The position numbers were made by a program, and so were the translations under genes. Below, one piece after another: positions 1-7,082 of a stretch of DNA of 8,635 nt. The stretch comes from an uncultured Erysipelotrichaceae bacterium. Its GTDB lineage: Bacteria > Bacillota_I > Bacilli_A > Erysipelotrichales > Coprobacillaceae. Where the stretch lies: the NCBI GenBank assembly GCA_900550005.1, contig URQL01000061.1, positions 1 through 8,635 on the forward strand. The letters run 5' to 3'. The notes under the pieces were generated by a model that was given only the letters and a program-made list of their open reading frames with translations, ran no database searches and was not told the DNA's origin. Each line of letters starts with the position of its first letter. Position 1 is the stretch's first letter.

Positions 1-2552
1 TAACAACTGGTTTTGTTCATGAAATTTATGATGAAGGTTACGTTGCTAAACGTATGGAACTTGGAGCAGTAGTAGCTGCTGCACCAAAAGAACAAGTTAT
101 TCGTGATATTCCTGTACCAGGACAAATCGTTTTATTAATTGGTGGACGTACAGGTCGTGATGGTGTAGGTGGAGCTACTGGTTCATCTAAATCTCATGAT
201 GTTAAATCAATTGAAACAGCTGGAGCAGAAGTCCAAAAAGGAAATCCAGTTGAAGAAAGAAAAATTCAACGCTTATTTAGAAACCAAGAAGTAAGTAAAC
301 GTATTGTTCGTTGTAATGACTTTGGTGCTGGGGGTGTATGCGTTGCTGTTGGTGAATTAGCACCTGGATTAGATATCGAATTAGATCATGTTCTTAAAAA
401 ATACGAAGGTTTAACAGGAACGGAATTAGCTGTTTCTGAATCTCAAGAAAGAATGGCTATCGTTATTGAATCTAAAGATGAAGAATTTATCAAAGAAGCT
501 TGTAAACAAGAAAACCTAGAAGTAGTACGTGTTGCTACTGTAACAAAAGAACCAAAATTAGTGATGCATCACAATGGTCAAACAATTGTTGATATCGACC
601 GTGATTTCTTAGATGCTGCTGGAGCAAAACGCTATCAAGACGTTAAAATCACATTACCAGATTTTACATCAACACCTTTTGATGTAGATGGAAAAGAATC
701 ATTTGTTGAAACGACTAAAGATGTTTTATCTGATTTAGCAGTGGCTAGTCAAAAAGGATTAGTTGAACGTTTCGACTCATCTATTGGTAATGGAACAGTT
801 TTATCTCCTTATGGAGGAAAAACATACCGTACAGAAACAGAAGGGATGGCTGCTTTGATTCCTGTTTTAGGCAAAGAAACAACAACAGCATCTTTAATGA
901 GCTATGGTTATGATCCAAAAATTTCAATTTGGTCTCCATATCATGGATCAATTTATGCTATAATTGAATCTGTGGCAAAAATTGTCGCTATGGGTGGAGA
1001 TTATCATAAAATTAGATTTAGTTTCCAAGAATATTTTGAAAAATTATTAAATGAACCTACACGTTGGGGTAAACCAATGGCTGCATTATTAGGGGCATTT
1101 AGAGCACAAAAAGAATTAAAATTACCTTCAATTGGTGGAAAAGATTCAATGTCAGGATCTTTTGAAGATATCCATGTTCCACCAACACTTGTTTCATTTG
1201 CAATCGTAAGTCAAGATGTTGAAAAAGTGATGACTCCAGAATTAAAAGAGACAGGACATACTTTAGTTGAAGTGATGTTACCTAAAGATGAGTTCCATAT
1301 TTTTGACTTTGATGCACTTCAAAAACAATATGATCAAGTTCATTCCTTAATGGAAGAAGGAAAAGTATTCGCTGCATATACAGTTAAAGCAGGTGGACTT
1401 ATCGAAGCAGTAAGTAAAATGGCTTTTGGTAATGAAGTAGGGGTTGAATTTAATTCTGATTTAACGATCAAAGATTTACTTGCAAAAGATTATGGAAATA
1501 TCGTTTTAGAAGTAGAAGATGCAAGTGCAGTCGCTTCAATGGATCATGTGCGTGTGATTGCGACAACTAACACTTCAAAAGCATTAACTTATAAAGATGA
1601 GTCTATCAGTTTAGATGAAGCTTATAAAGCTAATAGTGAACCATTAGAAAAAGTATATCCAACAACAGCTAAAGCAATGACTTCAGATATGATTGTTGAA
1701 GATTGTCATGAAAGAAGTTCATTAAAAGCAAAAGCTACTGTTGAAACACCTAAAGTCGTTATTCCAGTTTTCCCAGGAACAAACTGCGAATACGATTCAA
1801 AACGTGCTTTTGAAAAAGCGGGAGCTAAAGTACAACTTGTACTTATCCGTAATAAAGCAAAAGGTGACATCCAAGCATCGATTGATGAATTAGAAGCAGC
1901 AATTAAAACTGCAAATATTGTCATGTTACCAGGTGGATTCTCTGCTGGTGATGAACCAGAAGGTTCAGGTAAATTTATAGCAACAGTTCTTAGAAATCCA
2001 AAATTAAAAGCAGCAATCACAGATTTATTAGAAAATCGTGATGGTTTAATGATTGGTATCTGTAATGGATTCCAAGCATTAGTCAAATTAGGTTTATTAC
2101 CTTATGGTAAAATTTCAAATTTAACAAAAGATGATCCAACATTAACATTTAATACAATTGGTCGTCACTTATCACAAATGGTGACAACACGTATTAGTTC
2201 TGTTAAATCACCTTGGCTTGCTAATGTAGAAGTAGGAGATCAACATATTATTCCAATTTCACATGGTGAAGGTCGCTTTGTTGCTCCAAAAGAAGTAATT
2301 GAAAAATTATTTGAAAATGGTCAAGTCTTTACACAATACGTTGATCCTAATGGAAATCCAACAATGGAATCACCATATAACCCTAATGGTTCAATGATGG
2401 CTATTGAAGGAATTGTTTCTTTAGATGGTCGTGTTATTGGTAAAATGGGACATAGTGAACGTCAAGGAGATCATCGTTTCAAAAATATCTATGGTGAAAT
2501 GGATCAAAAGATTTTTGAAGCTGGTGTAAATTATTTTAAAGGTGGAAAATAA
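1..2552 (+). CDS. purL: Phosphoribosylformylglycinamidine (FGAM) synthase, single-chain form, C-terminal part (5' end outside window)
   Basis: The reading frame is open from base 3 to the TAA at 2550-2552, giving about 849 residues. The ATG at 54 is internal, because family-like sequence continues upstream of it. Known role: ATP-dependent conversion of FGAR plus glutamine to FGAM, a cytoplasmic step of de novo purine synthesis. Visible landmarks are the glycine-rich GGRTGRDGVGGATGSS segment and CNDFGAGG of the synthetase core, a second AIRS-like half with GGKDSMSG, and a C-terminal class I glutamine amidotransferase domain from about base 1740. That domain carries the oxyanion segment LPGGFSAGDE, the nucleophile Cys in GICNGFQ (codon 2061-2063) and the His-x-Glu pair in GHSER (His codon 2451-2453), so it appears catalytically complete. 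Having synthetase and glutaminase in one chain contrasts with the Bacillus PurL/PurQ/PurS split. The stop lies one base before purB, so the two are almost certainly co-transcribed. Confidence 0.97.
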   Translation, partial: TTGFVHEIYDEGYVAKRMELGAVVAAAPKEQVIRDIPVPGQIVLLIGGRTGRDGVGGATGSSKSHDVKSIETAGAEVQKGNPVEERKIQRLFRNQEVSKRIVRCNDFGAGGVCVAVGELAPGLDIELDHVLKKYEGLTGTELAVSESQERMAIVIESKDEEFIKEACKQENLEVVRVATVTKEPKLVMHHNGQTIVDIDRDFLDAAGAKRYQDVKITLPDFTSTPFDVDGKESFVETTKDVLSDLAVASQKGLVERFDSSIGNGTVLSPYGGKTYRTETEGMAALIPVLGKETTTASLMSYGYDPKISIWSPYHGSIYAIIESVAKIVAMGGDYHKIRFSFQEYFEKLLNEPTRWGKPMAALLGAFRAQKELKLPSIGGKDSMSGSFEDIHVPPTLVSFAIVSQDVEKVMTPELKETGHTLVEVMLPKDEFHIFDFDALQKQYDQVHSLMEEGKVFAAYTVKAGGLIEAVSKMAFGNEVGVEFNSDLTIKDLLAKDYGNIVLEVEDASAVASMDHVRVIATTNTSKALTYKDESISLDEAYKANSEPLEKVYPTTAKAMTSDMIVEDCHERSSLKAKATVETPKVVIPVFPGTNCEYDSKRAFEKAGAKVQLVLIRNKAKGDIQASIDELEAAIKTANIVMLPGGFSAGDEPEGSGKFIATVLRNPKLKAAITDLLENRDGLMIGICNGFQALVKLGLLPYGKISNLTKDDPTLTFNTIGRHLSQMVTTRISSVKSPWLANVEVGDQHIIPISHGEGRFVAPKEVIEKLFENGQVFTQYVDPNGNPTMESPYNPNGSMMAIEGIVSLDGRVIGKMGHSERQGDHRFKNIYGEMDQKIFEAGVNYFKGGK

Positions 2553-2553
2553 A

Positions 2554-3939
2554 ATGGAAAAACAAGAATTTGAAAGTTTAACACTATGTCCTTTAGATGG
2601 ACGTTATTCTGGAATTAAAAATGCATTAGGTGAATACTTCTCTGAATATGCATTAGTTAAATATAGAGTGTACGTTGAAATTCAATGGCTTAAATTCTTA
2701 ATTGAAAATGTAGAATGTGATATTTTATCTAAGTTTGATAAAACAAACTTAGATAAAATTGAAGCCATCTCTAAAAGCTTTAATTATGTTGCATTTAGTC
2801 GTATTAAAGAAATTGAAAGTGTAACACGTCATGATGTAAAAGCTGTTGAATACTATATCGGAGAACAAATTAAAAATTTAGGTTATGATTATTTAATTAG
2901 TTTTGTTCATATTGGGTGTACTTCAGAAGATATCAATAATACATCTTATGCATGTATGATCAAACATGGCTTACAAGAAGTATGGCTAAAGAAAGCAAAA
3001 GAAGTTGCAAGTACAATGGATAAATGGGCTAAAGAACATAGTGATGATGCAATGCTTGCTCATACCCATGGTCAACCTGCAACACCTACTACAATTGGTA
3101 AAGAATTTAAAGTTTATGCTTATCGTTTCAAATCAAGTATTGAAAATGTTGAAAGCATTAAAATTAAAGCTAAATTCAATGGTGCAACAGGTAACTACAG
3201 TGCTATCTTAACAGCTTTCCCTGATGTTGATTGGCAAGTAATGGCTAAAAAATTTGTTGAAGAGTATTTAGGATTAACATTTAACCCATATACAACACAA
3301 ATCGAAAGTCATGATTATACATGCCATATTCTAGATGGTGTACGTCATTTCAACAATGTCTTAGTTGATTTTGATGTTGACATGTGGTTATACATTTCGA
3401 TGGAATACTTTAAACAAATTCCTGTTAAAGGTGAAGTTGGAAGTAGTACAATGCCTCATAAAGTTAACCCAATTCGTTTTGAAAATAGTGAAGCTAATGT
3501 AGATATGTCAAATAATATCTGTGTTGCATTATCAAATAAATTACCAAAATCTCGTATGCAAAGAGACTTATCTGATTCATCTAGTCAAAGAAATTTAGGG
3601 TTAGCTTTTGGATATTCTTTACAAGCTATGAACGAAACACTAAGTGGATTAGAAAAATGTGTTGTTAATAAAGATAAACTTGCTTTAGATTTAAATGAAA
3701 AATGGGAAGTTCTTGCTGAACCAATTCAAACAATGTTAAGAAAATATGGTATGCCAAATGCTTATGATACATTAAAAGAATTGACTCGTGGAAAAAATAT
3801 TTCTAAAGAAGATATTTTAGCATTTGCATCTAGCTTAGAAGTTTTATCTGATGTTGATCGTCAAACATTAATTGAAATGACTCCAGCATCTTACGTTGGT
3901 TTCGCTAAAGAAATCGCTAAAAGTGATTTAGATAAATAA
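2554..3939 (+). CDS. purB: Adenylosuccinate lyase, E. coli-like type
   Basis: 461 residues. Family role: removes fumarate from SAICAR and from adenylosuccinate, so it acts in both IMP and AMP synthesis. The N-terminus reads SLTLCPLDGRYSG, then HDVKAVEYYIGE, HIGCTSEDINN, the catalytic-His segment THGQPATPTTIGKE (His about residue 172), the fumarate-lyase signature GSSTMPHKVNP (residues 296-306, flexible-loop serines 297-298) and WEVLAEPIQT near the end. Length and motif wording match the approximately 456-residue E. coli PurB rather than the approximately 431-residue Bacillus subtilis form; this comparison is from memory. Start choice: an in-frame GTG at 2542 lies inside purL and inside the Shine-Dalgarno. 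The ATG at 2554 has AGGTGG at 2539-2544 with a 9-base spacer, and it begins one base after the purL stop. The gene is followed directly by an intrinsic terminator, so it is the last gene of the purine operon. Confidence 0.97.
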   Translation: MEKQEFESLTLCPLDGRYSGIKNALGEYFSEYALVKYRVYVEIQWLKFLIENVECDILSKFDKTNLDKIEAISKSFNYVAFSRIKEIESVTRHDVKAVEYYIGEQIKNLGYDYLISFVHIGCTSEDINNTSYACMIKHGLQEVWLKKAKEVASTMDKWAKEHSDDAMLAHTHGQPATPTTIGKEFKVYAYRFKSSIENVESIKIKAKFNGATGNYSAILTAFPDVDWQVMAKKFVEEYLGLTFNPYTTQIESHDYTCHILDGVRHFNNVLVDFDVDMWLYISMEYFKQIPVKGEVGSSTMPHKVNPIRFENSEANVDMSNNICVALSNKLPKSRMQRDLSDSSSQRNLGLAFGYSLQAMNETLSGLEKCVVNKDKLALDLNEKWEVLAEPIQTMLRKYGMPNAYDTLKELTRGKNISKEDILAFASSLEVLSDVDRQTLIEMTPASYVGFAKEIAKSDLDK

Positions 3940-3943
3940 TTAT

Positions 3944-3980
3944 AAAAAGCCAAATCCTATGATGGGTTTGGCTTTTTTTT
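3944..3980 (+). terminator. Rho-independent terminator of the purL-purB operon
   Basis: The left arm AAAAAGCCAAATCC (3944-3957) pairs with GGGTTTGGCTTTTT (3964-3977) through a six-base loop, with one T-G wobble. The 3' side runs into eight consecutive T (3973-3980). It begins five bases after the purB stop codon. Confidence 0.93.
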
Positions 3981-4119
3981 GTTAAGCAAAAATAGAAATA
4001 AGTGTAACTATGTTTTTTATATAGCTGTTTTCAAAGAATTAAAAATTATTCCAAAAATAGGGAATCAATTATATAAATCATTCTATTAATTATGTGTATT
4101 TATTTTTATCATAGTTATT
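3981..4119. other. AT-rich intergenic spacer between two facing terminators
   Basis: This stretch lies between the purB terminator and the DUF362 terminator, which face each other from convergent genes. I see no plausible ORF with a ribosome site, no RNA gene and no convincing repeat. It is probably untranscribed spacer. Confidence 0.6.
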
Positions 4120-4151
4120 AAAAAAAGAACAATTTTAAGCATTGTTCTTTT
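4120..4151 (-). terminator. Rho-independent terminator of the DUF362 gene
   Basis: The arms AAAAGAACAAT (4123-4133) and ATTGTTCTTTT (4141-4151) form an 11-bp stem with a seven-base loop. Read on the minus strand, the hairpin is followed by a run of T (complement of the A-run ending at 4120). It starts nine bases past the minus-strand stop codon. Confidence 0.88.
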
Positions 4152-4159
4152 ACCTTTGA

Positions 4160-5026
4160 CTAATCAATATTAATTAATTCGTATTCACGGTTACCATAGT
4201 TTAATTGAACTGCGGCCTCAATGGTATGAACACCATTACGTGATTCGATTCTTTCAATTAAATGATCACGACCTGGATCATCAGATGCGTAAACTAAGTC
4301 GATGCAAGCTTGATCAATGGCAATTGGGTCAGTTGAAATAAGAATACCAATATCTTTCATACATGGATCTTCTGCTACGGCGCAACAGTCACAGTCAACA
4401 GACATATTTTTCATAACATTGATATAGATAATGTTTCCGTTAAAATGTTCATGAACAGATTTGGCTGCATCTGCCATTGATTCTAGAAATTTATCATGAT
4501 CTGCTGTCCAGATTTTCTCTGGTACACCTGCACCATGGATATAAGCTTTACCATAAGAAGAAGCACAACCAATTGACAATTGTTTTAAAGCTCCTCCATA
4601 TCCACCCATTGGATGTCCTTTAAAGTGAGATAAGACAAGCATACCATCATATTTCATGATATTTTTTCCGACATAATTTTTTTGAATAATTTTTCCATCA
4701 GGAATATCAAAAACAACATCTGGTCCTGTTGCATCCATTAAATCAACATCAAAATATTTAGACCAACCATGTTTTTCAATTGTTTTTAAATGTTTTTCAG
4801 TGGTATTTCTTGATCCTTCATAGGCTGTGTTACATTCAACAACTGTTCCTTTAACTTGATCAATAATTGGTTTAAAGAAATCAGGTCTTAAAAAGTTTTG
4901 GTTTCCTTCTTCACCTGAATGAAGTTTAACAGCAATTTTACCTGTTAATGGTTCACCGCATTTTTCATACATTTCGAGTACTTTTTCTGGTGTAATTGTT
5001 TTAGTAAAATAAACTTTTGATTTCAT
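4160..5026 (-). CDS. DUF362-family protein with a CxCC cysteine cluster, no ferredoxin domain
   Basis: 288 residues with no signal peptide or membrane segment, so probably cytoplasmic. I assign it to DUF362 from the overall pattern: VKLHSGEEGN near residue 34, a central LSHFKGHPMGGYGGALKQLSIGC (about 132-154), and the C-terminal DIGILISTDPIAIDQACIDLV (about 225-245). Before this last block are clustered cysteines C212, C214, C215 and C222, plus C154 and C241, which could bind a metal or Fe-S cluster; this is inference. Many longer DUF362 proteins carry a two-cluster 4Fe-4S ferredoxin module, which is absent here. The biochemical function is not known to me. The ATG is supported by the minus-strand site AGAAAGGA (5036-5043), nine bases upstream. 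It is a single-gene unit with its own terminator, and a MerR-style promoter suggests inducible expression. Confidence 0.88.
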   Translation of the reverse strand: MKSKVYFTKTITPEKVLEMYEKCGEPLTGKIAVKLHSGEEGNQNFLRPDFFKPIIDQVKGTVVECNTAYEGSRNTTEKHLKTIEKHGWSKYFDVDLMDATGPDVVFDIPDGKIIQKNYVGKNIMKYDGMLVLSHFKGHPMGGYGGALKQLSIGCASSYGKAYIHGAGVPEKIWTADHDKFLESMADAAKSVHEHFNGNIIYINVMKNMSVDCDCCAVAEDPCMKDIGILISTDPIAIDQACIDLVYASDDPGRDHLIERIESRNGVHTIEAAVQLNYGNREYELINID

Positions 5027-5051
5027 TTATTATCATCCTTTCTTTAATTTT

Positions 5052-5082
5052 ATTGTAATACTAAAGTGTACTTTAATGTCAA
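5052..5082 (-). promoter_or_regulatory. MerR-type promoter/operator for the DUF362 gene
   Basis: On the minus strand, a perfect -35 TTGACA (plus-strand 5077-5082) and a -10 TACAAT (5052-5057, five of six consensus) are separated by 19 bases instead of the usual 17. The spacer contains the dyad TAAAGT-GT-ACTTTA (5062-5075), with 6-bp perfect arms and a 2-base centre. A 19-20 bp spacer with a central dyad is the established hallmark of promoters activated by DNA distortion by MerR-family regulators. No 17-bp alternative with a good -10 is visible. The predicted start near 5045 leaves a leader of about 19 bases containing the ribosome site. No merR gene lies in the window. Confidence 0.75.
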
Positions 5083-5123
5083 GGAGTTTTATTATTAATT
5101 CAATTTATTTTAGAATTAAAAAG

Positions 5124-5158
5124 TAAAATACAATTAAACAGTGATATACAGTATTTTA
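5124..5158. repeat. Inverted repeat overlapping the HTH-PurM promoter (possible operator)
   Basis: TAAAATAC (5124-5131) and GTATTTTA (5151-5158) are perfect 8-bp inverted repeats separated by 19 bases, with half-site centres 27 bp apart. The left arm lies upstream of the -35 and the right arm lies between the -35 and -10 of the promoter for the downstream XRE-type regulator, which is where an autoregulatory operator would sit. The AT-rich context makes chance a real possibility. Confidence 0.35.
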
Positions 5159-5173
5159 AATAAATTATATAAT
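5145..5173 (+). promoter_or_regulatory. Sigma-A-type promoter of the HTH-PurM operon
   Basis: There is a perfect -10 TATAAT at 5168-5173 and a -35-like TATACA (four of six) at 5145-5150, with a 17-base spacer. Transcription would start near 5180, just before the ribosome site. This also rules out the in-frame ATG at 5172, which lies inside the -10 element. Confidence 0.7.
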
Positions 5174-5182
5174 GGTTTTAAA

Positions 5183-5192
5183 AGGAAAGGGG
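5183..5192 (+). promoter_or_regulatory. Ribosome binding site that fixes the HTH-PurM start
   Basis: AGGAAAGGGG ends six bases before the ATG at 5199 and lies downstream of the alternative ATG at 5172, so it selects the shorter N-terminus. Confidence 0.8.
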
Positions 5193-5198
5193 AATTCG

Positions 5199-6422
5199 AT
5201 GGAAAATTTAGATAAAATTGGTTCTTATATTAAAGAAAAAAGATTACAACATGGTTTAACTCAACAACAATTAGCACAAATACTTCACTTATCTTATCAA
5301 GCTATTTCTCGTTATGAATTAGGATTAAGTTTACCATCAGTAGAAACATTAGAACAACTGTCACATCTTTTTAATATCACTATGGAAGAATTTTTATCTG
5401 CTAAAGATCAAAGCGTTTATACTTATAAAAAAGCTGGTTTAGATGTTGATTTAATTGATTTAATCAATTCTGATTTAAAAAGAGAAGAAGTTTGCTTAAA
5501 AGAAAATCGTTCTTTTCGAGGTGGCATTTATCAAAATCTAGCAGTAAAAGTACAAGAACCAACTTCAAAACAATCTATTGCTTTTCAATATGGTTATGAA
5601 AAAGAATTATTTCAAGATATTTTAGCTGTACTTATTAATGATTTAATCATTATTGGTGCAAAACCTCTATACCTCACAAGCACTTTATTATTAGATCAGT
5701 TGGATCGTCATTATTTGGTTTATCTGATTGAAACATTACATCAATGTTGTGGTTATTATGACTTACCTTTATTAACTGGTCAAAGTTCAATTAAATTGAA
5801 AAATTCATTAGAAAAGACTTTATTATCAATGGAATGTACAGCTTCAATTGATTCAATTGAATTATTGAGTTGTAAAAATATTGAAGAGGGTGATTGTATT
5901 TTAGCTATTGGTTCAAATGGCATTGGCCATTTTGGTTTTTCTATGATCAACCAATTTATAGAAGAAGATCCTTCAATTATAAAAGCAAAAATAGATTCTT
6001 TACCTTTTTTAGACGAAATCATGAAACCAAGTTTTTGTTATAAAGGGGTAGTGGATGAATTAACGGATAAACAACTTATTCTATCTTTAGTGAATGTTAG
6101 TGGATGTGGTATTTATCGTAACTTAGAACGATTTTTACCCGAGCAGTTTGATTTGGAACTTCATTTAGAAAAGGTAATGGTTCCTTCTGTTTTTAAAATG
6201 TTGAAAAAACGTTATGCAATTGATACTTATGAAATGGAAAATACATTTAATTGTGGTATTGGAATGTATGTATTTTGTAAAGAAAAGAATAAAAATCAAA
6301 CAATGAAAATTATTCAAAAAAATAATAGTGTTGTGGAAGTAGGAAAAGTAGTTAGAGGTTCAAAGAAAATAAAAGTTATAAAACCACTTTGCTGGGAGGA
6401 AAATGAATGGATGAGTTATTAA
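5199..6422 (+). CDS. XRE-family HTH regulator fused to a degenerate PurM (AIR synthase) domain
   Basis: 407 residues. Residues about 7-66 form a classic XRE/HTH_3 DNA-binding domain (KEKRLQHGLTQQQLAQ, SYQAISRYELGLSLPSVETL). Residues about 74-400 track PurM in order: YKKAGLDVD (compare E. coli YKDAGVDID), FRGGIYQNLAV, INDLIIIGAKPLYL (CVNDLVVQGAEPLFF), EEGDCILAIGSNG (SDGDVLIALGSSG), SGCGIYRNLERFLP (GGGFWENIPRVLP) and NTFNCGIGM (RTFNCGVGM). E. coli wording is from memory. The PurM motif GTDGVGTK is replaced by FQYGYEKE and GGETAEMP by LTGQSSIK, so AIR synthase activity is unlikely. Inference: a transcription factor whose PurM-like domain senses a purine intermediate or nucleotide. It heads its operon; the next gene starts 16 bases inside its end. 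It lies 1.3 kb from purLB, but its targets are unknown. The domain assignment is strong; the function is a hypothesis. Confidence 0.85.
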   Translation: MENLDKIGSYIKEKRLQHGLTQQQLAQILHLSYQAISRYELGLSLPSVETLEQLSHLFNITMEEFLSAKDQSVYTYKKAGLDVDLIDLINSDLKREEVCLKENRSFRGGIYQNLAVKVQEPTSKQSIAFQYGYEKELFQDILAVLINDLIIIGAKPLYLTSTLLLDQLDRHYLVYLIETLHQCCGYYDLPLLTGQSSIKLKNSLEKTLLSMECTASIDSIELLSCKNIEEGDCILAIGSNGIGHFGFSMINQFIEEDPSIIKAKIDSLPFLDEIMKPSFCYKGVVDELTDKQLILSLVNVSGCGIYRNLERFLPEQFDLELHLEKVMVPSVFKMLKKRYAIDTYEMENTFNCGIGMYVFCKEKNKNQTMKIIQKNNSVVEVGKVVRGSKKIKVIKPLCWEENEWMSY

Positions 6423-7081
6423 ATAATGAGATGTATTTACAATATATGGAAAAGATGGAACATGTTCATTTGATTGAAGAGGGTAAATGGGATTAGGAAC
6501 ATGGGTTACAACATGCACTGCGTGTTACTCAAATAGGAACAACTATTTTAAACCAACTTCATTGTTGTAAAGAAGAGATTCGATTATATCAAATTGCTGC
6601 TTTACTCCATGATATTTCTCTGATTAATGGTATTAAAAAAGGACATGCTTTAAAATCAAGTCAAGAATGTATTTTCTTTTTAGATCAATTAGATCTTACG
6701 TTTTCACAAAAGCAACAAATTATTCAAGCTATTGCTAGTCATTCAAGTGGAAAAGATGAAAGCATAATGGGAAGTATTTTATATTTGAGCGATAAATTAG
6801 ATGTAACCTATCATCGTGTTGAAAACAGTTCAGTTCATGATTTTATTAATCAAGAATTTAAAAAAGTAAAAGAAGTAGTTTGTAAAATATCACAAAATCA
6901 GTTAGTTATTGATTATCGAGTAGATACGCCTTTTGATTTTACAATTTTTAAATATTGGTCTAAGGCTTTAAAAGCACCTATCCTTATAGGAAAGAGATTT
7001 AATAAAGAAGTACACTTTTTTGTTAATGAGGATATTGTTGATGACCAGACAATCAATCAAATTATTGAAGGGAGTTTATAA
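6407..7081 (+). pseudogene. HD-domain (phosphohydrolase-type) gene interrupted by an in-frame TAG
   Basis: Read from the ATG at 6407 (site GGGAGGA at 6394-6400, six-base spacer), the frame encodes 224 codons up to the TAA at 7079-7081, with one internal TAG at codon 30 (6494-6496). The sequence on both sides belongs to one HD-domain protein. Before the stop is a helical N-terminus ending in EEGKWD. After it come EHGLQHALRV (His 36 region), AALLHDIS (His 68, Asp 69), ASHSSGKDE (His 112) and LYLSDKLD (Asp 129/132), the metal-ligand layout of HD phosphohydrolases. No frameshift is needed and the downstream frame is well preserved, so the lesion looks recent and could be one substitution. The ATG at 6767 would remove most of the HD core, so a functional restart there is unlikely. 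The start overlaps the HTH-PurM gene by 16 bases and the stop is one base before the methyltransferase, implying translational coupling. The substrate is unknown. Confidence 0.8.
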
Positions 7082-7082
7082 A

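Noticed and set aside
1706..2086. Minus-strand open frame inside purL
   Set aside because: It lies opposite the conserved glutaminase domain of PurL, has no ribosome site and no recognisable family sequence.
2542..2553. GTG as start of purB
   Set aside because: It lies within the Shine-Dalgarno and the purL C-terminus; the ATG at 2554 has correct spacing.
3005..3211. Plus-strand open frame inside purB
   Set aside because: It is out of frame with a clear purB, low in complexity (Leu/Lys/Met rich) and has no start signals of its own.
4048..4065. ATTCC/GGAAT inverted repeat in the spacer after purB
   Set aside because: Five-base arms with an eight-base loop and no T-tract, between two terminators; expected by chance in AT-rich DNA.
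5172..5198. Upstream ATG as start of the HTH-PurM gene
   Set aside because: It falls inside the TATAAT -10 element and upstream of the ribosome site; the HTH domain begins naturally after 5199.
5780..6022. Minus-strand open frame inside the HTH-PurM gene
   Set aside because: It is a shadow of the conserved PurM-like segment, without a ribosome site or promoter.
6494..6496. Recoded TAG (pyrrolysine or other read-through)
   Set aside because: There is no supporting stem-loop or tRNA in view, HD proteins are not known for this, and a neighbouring gene carries TAA and frameshift lesions, so a nonsense mutation is simpler.
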